A DNA stretch of 64,000 nucleotides from Ziziphus jujuba (Eukaryota; Streptophyta; Magnoliopsida; Rosales; Rhamnaceae). Where the stretch lies: NCBI RefSeq assembly GCF_031755915.1, contig NC_083389.1:1546001-1610000 (forward strand), written 5' to 3'. Below, in pieces: positions 31,761 through 41,462 of this stretch. Positions within the stretch are counted from its first letter, which is position 1; each line of letters begins with the position of its first letter. The position numbers and the translations under genes are program-made. Below the pieces are notes generated by a model. The model did no database searches. It saw nothing but the letters and a program-made list of their open reading frames with translations, and had not been told where the DNA came from.

Positions 31761-32581
31761 TGAGATTAAATTTCATCAAATTTTTATTTTAATTTAAAAA
31801 AAAAATTTATACTGTGTTTTTTTTTTTTTTAAATGGAACTAGTATAATCGTTTCCTTGTTTTTATCAAAAATTATACCCATAATCTAATTACCCATGATT
31901 TTATGTATATTTTGGAGATTTTCCGACGATTTTTTGTTGTTAGAACATAAAAATTGATGAAAAAATTTCAACTAAGTCAGTCGACCCATTTACAAGTGAA
32001 ATGGGTCAAGAATGATGTGACTAGAGGTTGAAGATGGGTAGCCCGTGGGACCTCTGGTCGAGTTTTACTTGATTTTATTTAGTTCGGCCCATGTTAAAGC
32101 TCAGCACATGTCTAAGTAGGCTCATATTTCAGCCCAGGTGCAAGTAGGCTGGTGTTTCAGTCCAGGTACAAGGCTCGATACCAAAAGCTTACACATCAGA
32201 GACATCAGATGGTGATGTTGTCATTAAACATCATTAGTAATGTCATCGACATGCTAGTATGCTACATCATCATGACATGACACTATGGTGCCACATCAGC
32301 ATAATGCCATGTTAGCATGACATCGGTGGATGACGTCAGCGATTATGTCAGTGATGATGTATGCTGTGTGGAATTATTTAGCTGTATATAGCAATTTTAT
32401 GGTGTATACAGCAATTTTGTGGGGTATACAACAATTATTCAGATGTATACAGCATTTTGTGGGTGTTTAAAGAAAAATTTAAAAAATCACGTTGTTGTAT
32501 TTTCTTATTAGAAATTGGTTTTAATTAGTTTATTAGGGTTTAGAACAACAACTATTGATTTTTGTTTTGTGATTATATAGA
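31761..32581 (+). other. C1 leader with short repeats
   Basis: Between the probable LTR and gag. Contains a perfect 9-bp hairpin (31983-31991 with 31999-32007), a stretch built from variants of GACATCA/GATGTCA-type units (about 32195-32360), and an imperfect tandem repeat of a 25-30 bp unit GTATACAGCAATTTTGTGGG (about 32380-32465). No open frame of note. Confidence 0.55.
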
Positions 32582-33440
32582 AATGGCAAGTGGATTAGAT
32601 GATGTGATTTCTGATACGAGGTCAAATTATGCATGCTACATAAGTGTCAACTCCAACTTTTGTGGTCCAAATGCTTATTCCTACATCGGTCGCTGTACCT
32701 AAAAATCATGCTGAGCCACTAGAGAAATTTAATGGAGCAATTTCAAGAGATGGCAATAAAAGATGCTATTTTACTTGACAACCATGAACCTAGCGAGGTT
32801 CTTGACTAAAGATGCACCTCCGAGTAATGAACAGAGTGATAGAGAAACACTCATGGTGGTGGATGCATGGAAGCATTTCGATCACTTGTGTCAGAATTAT
32901 ATCTTGAATGGTTTATCAGATGCTTTGTATGAATGCATTGTAGCACAAAAACAACAAAAGAGTTGTGGGAAAATTTAGACCATAAATATAAAATAGAGAA
33001 TGTTGGTGCCAAAAAGTTTGTAGTAAGTTGGTTTTTGGAATTTAAAATGGTGGATTCAAAGCCTCTGATGAGTCAAGTACATGAATTACAGGTGCTTATT
33101 TAAGATATTCATTTTGACGGGATGATAATTAGTGAAGTATTTTAAGTAGCATTTATAATTGAGAATCTACTGCCTAGTTGGAAAGACTTCAAGAATATTT
33201 TAGACATAAGAGGAAGGAAACGGATGTGGAAACTCTTGTTGGGAAACTTCATATTGAAGATGACAATAGAAGATTTAACGAAAGATTTTCGTAGGCCGAG
33301 ATCAAGGCCAATACTGTGGAGCATAGTCAAAGTTTCAACAATAAGAAGAGGACTAGAAAAGATTCCAAGGATTCTAAGCTGGGAACTAAAGGAGGGATCT
33401 CCAAAAAGGGTAAGTTATTCGCAGTTCAGGAACTAAAAAT
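32582..33440 (+). pseudogene. decayed copia gag (C1)
   Basis: From ATG at 32582, broken frames read MASGLDDVISD, then KMLFYLTTMNLARFLTKDAP, AWKHFDHLCQNYILNGLSDA and, in other frames, [23 protein letters not shown] and NLLPSWKDF-like blocks. This is the Gag of a plant Ty1/copia family (typically KMLFYLTTLNLARFL followed by an RNA-binding part). Many stops and frame changes are present. No protease, integrase or RT follows, so only the 5' part of the element remains. Confidence 0.72.
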
Positions 33441-33867
33441 TATGCACTTCTATTATTAAAAAAAAAAAATGATCTATACATCTTTGTTAACAAAGAAAAA
33501 CATGTGCAGAAGATATATTTTATTTTTTGATAATTTTTTTTTTGTCTTCATATCTAAAATTAGATACAACACTTTTTCAATTGACAATTGCATGATTAAA
33601 TAAATTTAATTACTTTGTATAAGTTTTCTAGATAATTGCATTGCAAATTAGCTAATAAAATATGATACTAAGAGTAATTAGATAAAAAAATAAATAATAT
33701 TCACTCTAGAGCACTGCTGACTCTTTAGTACTTCTTTTATGCTTATTGTGTGCAACTCAATTTCCAATTGATATGTGATGTCATGGTACATGACATCAAC
33801 AACATGGAAGAAAAATTTAATACATGTGACATTTAATTATGGAGTGCCCGAGGAGCAATGGAGAGCA
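33441..33867. other. noncoding DNA left of C2
   Basis: AT-rich sequence without recognisable genes. The five bases before C2 (GAGCA, 33863-33867) would be its target duplication, but the matching copy is missing because the other end of C2 is deleted. Confidence 0.6.
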
Positions 33868-34903
33868 TGTTGAAGTGTGGCAATTTTGCCACTTGATGGT
33901 GCATGTCACCGGCTAGCATGTACACCTTGGTATCAAATCATTTCCTTTTATGAGTTTATATTTTTTTGTATGTTTTAATTTATTCAAGGTATATTTTGAT
34001 AATGTTTTGTGCCTAAGTTATGTATGCAAAAGTATAGGCAAAATTATGCACAAAAGAGTAGGAATGTTATGCTTGAAATGCCTATGGTGCTGGATTCATA
34101 AATTCCAGCAACATAGTTCCACTATTTATCTTATATCTCAGGTTGCAAATGGAGTTTTGGGCTGAAATTTTGAGGGATGTCTACAGACATATATAGAAGA
34201 CCATGGTTCAAATTTCAGGTCCAAATGACATGGGAACGTCCATTTTCTATTCCAAACAGATTGCTGTATCTGATGGGCCCAGTATGCAGAGTATGGGTCA
34301 GTTTTGGAGCTGTTTGGCCCATGATCCGGTTCCAGAACTTTCCTAGCTCTTGGAACAATATTTATTGATGACCAAGGATGCTTCAAACCAAGTTTCATAA
34401 GCAGATACAAAGGGAAACTAAGTAGGTGAAGCTAGTAGTTTGGTTGTTTACCCAAACTAGTTAAACAATAGGAACTTAGTTCAAACCATGTGCCACTTTT
34501 TACTATATTTGGAATAGACACGTTGCAGCTGGTTTTTGACTCTTTTGTGTATGAAAAGTTAGGTGTTGACTTTTTATTTTTTAAATTTCAAATACTTTAC
34601 TCATTTTGTAAGCTCACATGCTTGGCATGTGTGAACTAGTTGTAATTTCAAGCTTATATTGTAAAATGAATGAAATGGCTAAACATCTAAGCCTCATTTT
34701 TCAAAAGCAACGTGGTCCCCTTCTTCTTATCTCTTCTTCAACACCTTAGAACACTCTAGGAACCCTAAAAACCAGAAAACACCATAACCAAAACCTAAAA
34801 ACACAACTCACACACAACCATTCCCAAGAGCATCACCAAAAGCTTGCTTGTTGCTAACACTTCAAGCTAGCTTGCTCTTGGTCATAACCTTCTCACCCCA
34901 ACA
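33868..34903 (+). repeat. 5' LTR of C2
   Basis: A 1036-bp LTR with TG...CA ends. Promoter and poly(A) signals are expected here; a TTGTAAAATGAATGAAATGG stretch near 34659 lies in the probable transcribed part. Its first 491 bases match the truncated 3' LTR at 39019. Confidence 0.9.
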
Positions 34904-34906
34904 AAG

Positions 34907-34919
34907 TGTCATCAGAGCA
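34907..34919 (+). other. C2 primer-binding site
   Basis: TGTCATCAGAGCA, close to the initiator tRNA-Met complement TGGTATCAGAGCA (two mismatches), three bases after the LTR. Confidence 0.8.
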
Positions 34920-35037
34920 AGGAACATTTTTGTGAGATTTATGAGGTTTTTGGGCTGGTTCGTTCCTTGAGAGTGAAGAGATACTTGAAAGCACAAATAT
35001 ATTTTCATATTCCTTCATACTAGAAAGCAACATTCAC

Positions 35038-38000
35038 ATGGCTTCTTCAAGTTTTTCAACTCCTTCTCCTCCTATCCTCAATGGGGAGAACTACAACATT
35101 TGGAGTATCAAGATGCAAGCCTACTTGAAGGCTTATGGTCTTTGGGAGGTCACCATAAATCCCCAAGAACCCGAGCCTTTGAGACAAGGGGCAACGGTCA
35201 ACCAAATCAAGCACCATGAGGAGGAATTGGCTAAAGGTTTCAAGGCTCTCACCGCCATTCATTCTTGTATTAGTGATACCATTTTCTCAAGGATAATGGC
35301 ATGTGAGAGTGCCAAAGAAGCTTGGGACAAACTTCAAGATGAGTTCCAAGGGAGTACAAGGACAAGGCAAATGCAAATCCTTAACCTAAGGAGGGAGTTT
35401 GAGACCATCAAGATGAAAGACAAAGAAACGGTTAAGGAGTTCACCACAAGGCTTCTTAATGTGGTGAATCAAATTAGGGTGCTAGGTGAAAGATTAAGTG
35501 ACCAAAGGATTGTAGAGAAGGTGTTGGTCTCCTTGCCCGAGAGGTTTGAAGCTAAGATATCTTCATTGGAGGAGTCAAGGAACCTAAATGAAATTTCCTT
35601 GACCGAGTTGGTGAATGCCTTGCAAGCTACGGAGCAAAGGAGGAGGATTAGACATGAAGAATCAATGGAGGCTGCATTTGTGTCTAAACAACATCAAAAG
35701 ACACAAAATCAAAAGAAGAACAAGCTTAAGGTCATAAAGGAGAAAGGTGAAACTAGCAAACCCGAGAGGAAGTCCTATGAACCTTGTCACCATTGCAAAA
35801 AGAAAGGTCATCATCCAAGAGGGTGTTGGTGGAGGCCGGATGCATTTTGCCATAAATGCCAACAAAAGGGTCATGTGGAGAGAGTATGCAAGGCAAACAA
35901 GAAAGATAAGCAACAAGTAAATGTTGCTAAAGATAATGCAAGTGATAGTGAATCCGAAGAGTTGTTTGTTGCTACTTGTTTTAGTAGCATCAAGAATGAT
36001 GAAGGATGGATCATTGATAGTGGAGCAACACACCATATGTCTCACAAGCATGAGTGGTTCACAAACTTGGATAGGAGCAGCCACAACAAAGTCAAAATTG
36101 GAAATGGAGCCTTGATGGAAGTGAAAGGCAAAGGAGATGTGGTGATACACACCACCAAAGGTATCAAAACTATCCATGATGTTCTCTATGTACCTTCTTT
36201 ATGTGAGAACTTACTTAGTGTAGGTCAAATGCTTGAGAACAAATATGCATTACACTTCTCAAACATGACATGCACTATAGTTGATCCACATGGAAATGAA
36301 TTAATGTGTGTTGGAATGAAGAACAAGAATTTTAGGTTGAATATGGATGAAAATGGTGCATCGGTTGCATTGAACACCAAAGTTGAGAACACCTCTCAAC
36401 TTTGGCATAAAAGACTAGGCCATGCTAGCTTTAAGTCATTGGTAGGCACACATGAACTTGTTAGAGACATGCCATTGGTGGAGAAGCAAGAACATGTGTG
36501 TGAAGTGTGTCAAAAAGGAAAGCATACTAGGCTAGCATTTCAATCTTGTTCTTGGAGATCAAAGGAGAAGTTAGGACTTATACATTCGGATATTTGTGGT
36601 CCTATGAGTGTTCCATCCTTAAATGGCAGCAAGTATTTCATAACTTTCATTGATGATTACTCAAGAATGTGTTGGGTGTATTTCCTTGAAAGAAAATCAC
36701 AAGCATTGGAGAAGTTTGTAGAATTTATGAAGTTAGTGCAAAATCAATCCGGTTGCACTATAAAGGTGTTAAGGACGGACAATGGTGGGGAATACACAAG
36801 TGAGACTTTCAAACAACTTTGTAAGGATCATGGTATAGTTCATCAATTCACTACACCATACACACCACAACAAAATGGTGTATGTGAAAGGAAGAACCGT
36901 ACCATCATGGAGATGGCTAGATGTTTGTTGTTTGAAAGTGGCTTGCCAAAGAAGTTTTGGGCCGAAGGAGTTAATACATCCATCTACATCCAAAATAGGC
37001 TTTACTCAAAGTCTTTGAGGAGTAAAACGCCATTTGAGCTTTGGTTTGGATATAAGCCTTCTCTTGATCATCTAAGGGTATTTGGAAGCATTTGTTACAT
37101 CCTAGTACCACAAGAGAAGAGAGGAAAGCTTGATGAAAGGTCACAAGTTGGTGTTTTGGTTGGCTATAGTGATGTGACCAAGGGATATAGAGTGTATAAC
37201 TTGGAAACTAAGAAACTTGTGATAAGTAGAGATGTGAAAGTTGATGAGGAAGCTAAATGGGTTTGTAGTAAGGAGGAGTTGGCTAGTATGGATGAAGACA
37301 ATCGACTTGAAGCTCATGATAATGATGAGGAACAAGGAAATGATGAAGGTGCTGCCCATGATGATGAATATGATGAGAATGAGCTAGAAATCTCCATAGG
37401 GGCTGATTTGGAGATTGGTGATGGTGTGAGAGGCACAAGACCTCTTAATGAGATTTATGAAAGGTGTAATGTGGCATTGAGTGATCCAATCAATGTCCAT
37501 GAGGCTATGGCAAGAAAAGAATGGAGACAAGCCATGCAAGATGAAATTGATGTGATAAACAAGAATGACACTTGGAGCTTGGTAACAAAACCGAAGGGAA
37601 AGAATGCTATTGGGGTGAAGTGGATCTTTAGGACCAAGTACAATCCGGATAGGTCCATAAATAAGCATAAGGCAAGGCTTGTTGTCAAAGGATATGCACA
37701 ACAATCCGGTGTGGATTATGGAGAGACTTTTGCACCGGTTGCAAGGATGGAAACAATAAGACTTCTCCTTGCAATTTTGGCACAAAAGTCTTGGAAAGTA
37801 TATCACCTTGATGTGAAGTCAGCCTTCTTGAATGGAATATTGAAGGAAGAGGTCTATATTATGCAACCCGAAGGTTTTGTGAAGAAAGGAAGTGAAGAGA
37901 AGGTATACAAGCTACACAAGGCCTTGTATGGCCTTAAACAAGCTCCTAGGGCATGGTATGCCAAGATAGATGGTTTTTTGACAAAGCATGGATTTAGGAG

Positions 38001-39024
38001 GAGTCCTAATGAGCCTACATTGTATATTAGGACTCATGGTTGCATGGTGTTGGTGTCTCTTTATGTTGATGACCTCCTAGTGACCGGTGGTAATGAGAAA
38101 GAAGTGAGCAATTTCAAAAGTGAGCTAGAATTGAACTTTGAGATGTCTAGCCTTGGAGAGATGAAATACTTTCTTGGAATTGAAGTTGTCCAATCATCCA
38201 AGGGCATCTTCATATCTCAAGAAAGCTATGTGAAGGAGTTGCTCAAGAAGTTTGACATGGAGGATTGTAATAGCGTTGCCACACCTATGAATGAAGGCAC
38301 CAAGTTGGTGAAGGATGATGATTCTCCAAAGGTAAATCCTTCCATCTATAGAAATTTAATTGGTAGCCTTTTATATGTATGCTCTACTAGACCGGATATC
38401 ATGTTTAGTGTGGCTGTTTTGTCAAGATTTATGCATAGTCCATCACAAAATCATCTTAGTTGTGCAAAAAGAATCCTAAGGTATTTGAAAGGTACTAGTG
38501 ATTTTGGTATATGGTACAAGGATGGCATGAATGAAGCTTTGCTTGGTTATAGTGATAGTGATTGGGCTGGTTCTTTGGATGATAGCAAGAGCACATCGGG
38601 CTACATTTACACTCTTGGAAATGGTCCTTTCTCATGGAATTCCAGGAAGCAACAAACCGTTGCACAAAGCACCGCGGAAGCCGAGTATATTGCTTGCTCA
38701 AGTTGTGCTAATCAAGGTGTTTGGCTTAGGAAATTATTGGAGGACTTGAGCTTGAAGCAAGAGGAAGCCATGGTAATATTGTGTGACAATACTTCAGCAA
38801 TAGCAATTGCACAAAATCCAGTCCAACATGGGAGGACCAAACATATACCGGTCAAGTATCATTCCTTAAGGGAATTTGAAGCAAGTGGTGAAGTGAAGTT
38901 GGAGTATGTGACGTCCGAGGAGAACTTGGCGGATATCTTCACCAAGCCATTGGGAAAGAAGAGATTTGAGATATTGAGAGGACTTCTCAATGTCTCATAC
39001 AAAATTGCCAAGGAGGAGTGTTGA
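35038..39024 (+). CDS. C2 copia polyprotein (gag-protease-integrase-RT-RNase H), intact
   Basis: A 1328-codon open frame from MASSSFSTPSPPILNGENYN. Gag (UBN2-type) covers about 1-240, with two zinc knuckles at about 250-285 (CHHCKKKGHHPRGC and CHKCQQKGHVERVC). Protease has WIIDSGATHHMS near 326. Integrase has the HHCC domain (WHKRLGHASF...CEVCQKGKH, about 455-495) and D,D,E residues near 517 (HSDICGP), 580 (LRTDNGGEY) and 617 (NGVCERKNRT). RT spans about 860-1110, with YVDD in SLYVDDLLVTG near 1008. RNase H follows (YSDSDWAGSLDD, STAEAEYIA, CDNTSAIAIAQNP). The last codon and stop, TGT TGA, are the first six bases of the 3' LTR. All catalytic residues are present, so the enzyme set may be functional even though the element lacks a complete 3' LTR. 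Confidence 0.96.
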   Translation: MASSSFSTPSPPILNGENYNIWSIKMQAYLKAYGLWEVTINPQEPEPLRQGATVNQIKHHEEELAKGFKALTAIHSCISDTIFSRIMACESAKEAWDKLQDEFQGSTRTRQMQILNLRREFETIKMKDKETVKEFTTRLLNVVNQIRVLGERLSDQRIVEKVLVSLPERFEAKISSLEESRNLNEISLTELVNALQATEQRRRIRHEESMEAAFVSKQHQKTQNQKKNKLKVIKEKGETSKPERKSYEPCHHCKKKGHHPRGCWWRPDAFCHKCQQKGHVERVCKANKKDKQQVNVAKDNASDSESEELFVATCFSSIKNDEGWIIDSGATHHMSHKHEWFTNLDRSSHNKVKIGNGALMEVKGKGDVVIHTTKGIKTIHDVLYVPSLCENLLSVGQMLENKYALHFSNMTCTIVDPHGNELMCVGMKNKNFRLNMDENGASVALNTKVENTSQLWHKRLGHASFKSLVGTHELVRDMPLVEKQEHVCEVCQKGKHTRLAFQSCSWRSKEKLGLIHSDICGPMSVPSLNGSKYFITFIDDYSRMCWVYFLERKSQALEKFVEFMKLVQNQSGCTIKVLRTDNGGEYTSETFKQLCKDHGIVHQFTTPYTPQQNGVCERKNRTIMEMARCLLFESGLPKKFWAEGVNTSIYIQNRLYSKSLRSKTPFELWFGYKPSLDHLRVFGSICYILVPQEKRGKLDERSQVGVLVGYSDVTKGYRVYNLETKKLVISRDVKVDEEAKWVCSKEELASMDEDNRLEAHDNDEEQGNDEGAAHDDEYDENELEISIGADLEIGDGVRGTRPLNEIYERCNVALSDPINVHEAMARKEWRQAMQDEIDVINKNDTWSLVTKPKGKNAIGVKWIFRTKYNPDRSINKHKARLVVKGYAQQSGVDYGETFAPVARMETIRLLLAILAQKSWKVYHLDVKSAFLNGILKEEVYIMQPEGFVKKGSEEKVYKLHKALYGLKQAPRAWYAKIDGFLTKHGFRRSPNEPTLYIRTHGCMVLVSLYVDDLLVTGGNEKEVSNFKSELELNFEMSSLGEMKYFLGIEVVQSSKGIFISQESYVKELLKKFDMEDCNSVATPMNEGTKLVKDDDSPKVNPSIYRNLIGSLLYVCSTRPDIMFSVAVLSRFMHSPSQNHLSCAKRILRYLKGTSDFGIWYKDGMNEALLGYSDSDWAGSLDDSKSTSGYIYTLGNGPFSWNSRKQQTVAQSTAEAEYIACSSCANQGVWLRKLLEDLSLKQEEAMVILCDNTSAIAIAQNPVQHGRTKHIPVKYHSLREFEASGEVKLEYVTSEENLADIFTKPLGKKRFEILRGLLNVSYKIAKEEC

Positions 39025-39503
39025 AGTGTGGCAATTTTGCCACTTGATGGTGCATGTCACCGGCTAGCATGTACACCTTGGTATCAAATCATTTCCTTTT
39101 ATGAGTTTATATTTTTTTATATGTTTTAATTTATTCAAGGTATATTTTGATAATGTTTTGTGCCTAAGTTATGTATGCAAAAGTATAGGCAAAATTATGC
39201 ACAAAAGAGTAGGAATGTTATGCTTGAAATGCCTATGGTGCTGGATTCATAATTTCCAGTAACATAGTTCCACTATTTATCTTATATCTCAGGTTGCAAA
39301 TGGCGTTTTGGGCTGAAAGTTTGAGGGATGTCTACAGACATATATAGAAGACTATGGTTCAAATTTCAGGTCCAAATGACATGGGAAAGTCCATTTGTTA
39401 TTCCAAACAGATTGCTGTATCTGATGGGCCCAGTATGCAGAGTATGGGTCCGTTTTGGAGCTGTTTGGCCCATGATCCGGTTCCATAACTTTCCTAGCTC
39501 TTG
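39019..39503 (+). repeat. 3' LTR of C2, truncated
   Basis: The first 485 bp of the LTR, directly after the polypurine tract. The remaining 545 bp are missing; the junction with gypsy leader sequence at 39503/39504 (CTCTTGG|TAAAACG) has at most two bases of shared sequence. Confidence 0.92.
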
Positions 39504-40344
39504 GTAAAACGTTGGAATTTTTGAAAACTGTACCAGATGGTAGTAGATTATGAGTTCAAGAATAAAATTCCAGGAAAAGAAATTCAAATACGATCAAGAA
39601 TCAAAGAGAACAAAAATATAGAAAAGTGTTGGTTGTTCTTGTAATTCAAGTTTTGTATCAATTCCTTTAACTAATTTTAATCCAAAAAATTTAATCACCC
39701 AAAATCCAAATATCCAGCAGCAAGAATAATTTCCCAGCAACTCAAATATTGAATAAATAATCAAAAACCAGCAGCTCCAACAAATTTCCAGCAAACAAAT
39801 CAAACTCCAACAAACTGAATTTTTTTTTTTTTTTTATTCGACTTTACCTCTTCTTTCTTTTTTTCTTTTTTTTCTTTTCTTTTTTTTTTTTCACTCACAG
39901 AACTCAAACAACTGCAGTAGGAAGAATAATTACCAAAACTGCAGTTCCAACTCCAAAACAAACACCAAACCGTGACCTCCAAATAAACACAATGTGCAGT
40001 TTTTTTTTTTTTTTAAATGATGCCGCAAACTTCTTCTTTTTTTTTTTTTTTTTTTAATATATGAATGCAAATTTCTAAGACTAAAACAGCAAAGAAAAAT
40101 CAACAAAAACCAAATTAACAAGAACAATGATAAAAGACAACCAACAAACTAGGAAACAAAAATACGATAAAACTAGGAAATCCTAATTCAACTAGGAATG
40201 AATTTTTTTTTTTTTTTTTAAGATGCTGAACGTGTATAGGATGGATGCAACCTTAACCTAATGCTAAAATTGTAGAATAACACAAAACAAATAAAGCAAA
40301 TAAAGATAGATCAAACTTGAACAAAACCAGGTTCTGATACCAAA
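39504..40344 (-). other. gypsy leader fragment (copy G5) with primer site
   Basis: Reverse-strand leader homologous to 27776-28622 in G3, with the same order of blocks and long T runs (about 39818-39834, 39998-40013, 40037-40054, 40203-40219). The primer site is at 40330-40342 in the reverse sense (GGTTCTGATACCA, one mismatch). The gag-proximal part and the entire coding region are missing because the copia end abuts it. Confidence 0.82.
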
Positions 40345-41462
40345 TGATACGAACCTAGGACGACCTGCTCCTAAACCCGTATTATATTAGCCCGGATCTT
40401 TAATTAAGTCAAGTTCTAATGGAATGGACCTCAACCCCTAACCAACCTGTGGTTAGAAACCTTGGTATAATGTAGACGCCACAATAGGGGATGGAAAACC
40501 TATTGATAAGTCAAGCTAAAACAACCAATTCTCTAATGGTGTTTTAGGTGTTCTCAAAGAACAAAGAGATAATTAATCTCATAAGTATTTTCTCAATCAA
40601 ATCAAAGTTGTATTCATCTTGAAAAATAAGCCTTTAATAGGCTTTGAAAGAAACACAATAAACCCTAAAAACCCTAGGAAAAATCGGCCACACAATGAAG
40701 AAGTCTACCTTGGCCGAAACTTTCCTTTTCCTAATCTAATTTGGATTAATTAATTCCTTTATTTTGAATTGGGAATTAATTAATTTACAATGAAAATAAT
40801 AAAATAATAACTTTCCTAAACTTATTTGTCCAGAAAATAAATAAATAAAAACTAAAAATAATGGTAGTTTCCTAAAACAAAAAGTAGAATAAAATTAGGA
40901 AACTAAAATACTAGCTTTTTGACTAAATTGACTTTGACCAAAGTGAGCTCCAAATCAGCTTCAATATGCTTTGTAGGATGCCAAATAAGCTTATTGTGAA
41001 GTTCCTCACGTTGCCCTTGCTTGGAAGTATGAGAAAAGGCTAATATAGTAAAATACAGTAAAGCCAGCAAGGAATACAGCAAATCCGGCTTTTCCTTCTC
41101 CTTGTGCCAAACCACCTTGTTGGTCGGCTTTGAAGCTGTTTTGGATGGTTTCTATGACTCATCCTCCATATGAATTGAACCCATAAAAATGGGGTTCCAA
41201 TTCATACAACCCGACCTCCTTATTATCACCAAAAACGTCACCCAACCCTGTTTTGGCTTCTATTGCTTGTATGAGTAAAACAGGCCTTGGTTCTTTAGAT
41301 GTGGCCAACCCCTCTTGACTATGACTTATTCCTTGTATGAAAACAGCAAGATTGTCCTTGAACTTCTTGGCTTGGGCCCTAGTGATCGGTCCCACCTTCA
41401 TTTGTAATGGGTCAGCACCCCAGCGGGTTGTCGGTCGAGCAGTCTCGGGTGGATTCGCATCA
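40345..41462 (-). repeat. 5' LTR of truncated gypsy copy G5
   Basis: A 1118-bp LTR with both termini (TGATACG and CGCATCA). The LTR-encoded frame at 41159-41485 includes RWGADPLQMKVGPITRAQ, as in other copies. Beyond 41462 the sequence is mitochondrial-type; the first bases, TTAAG, would be the target duplication. Confidence 0.9.

Larger units (their letters stand above)
33868..39503 (+). mobile_element. Ty1/copia LTR retrotransposon C2 (3' LTR truncated)
   Basis: Forward-strand element: 5' LTR 33868-34903 (1036 bp, TGTTGAAG...CCAACA), primer site 34907-34919, a single polyprotein 35038-39024, polypurine tract AAGGAGGAG (39010-39018), and the first 485 bp of the 3' LTR (39019-39503). At 39503/39504 the 3' LTR stops and joins the leader of a gypsy copy. 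The integrase-before-RT order defines Ty1/copia. About ten differences between the shared 485 LTR bases (about 2%) indicate a fairly recent insertion. Confidence 0.95.
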
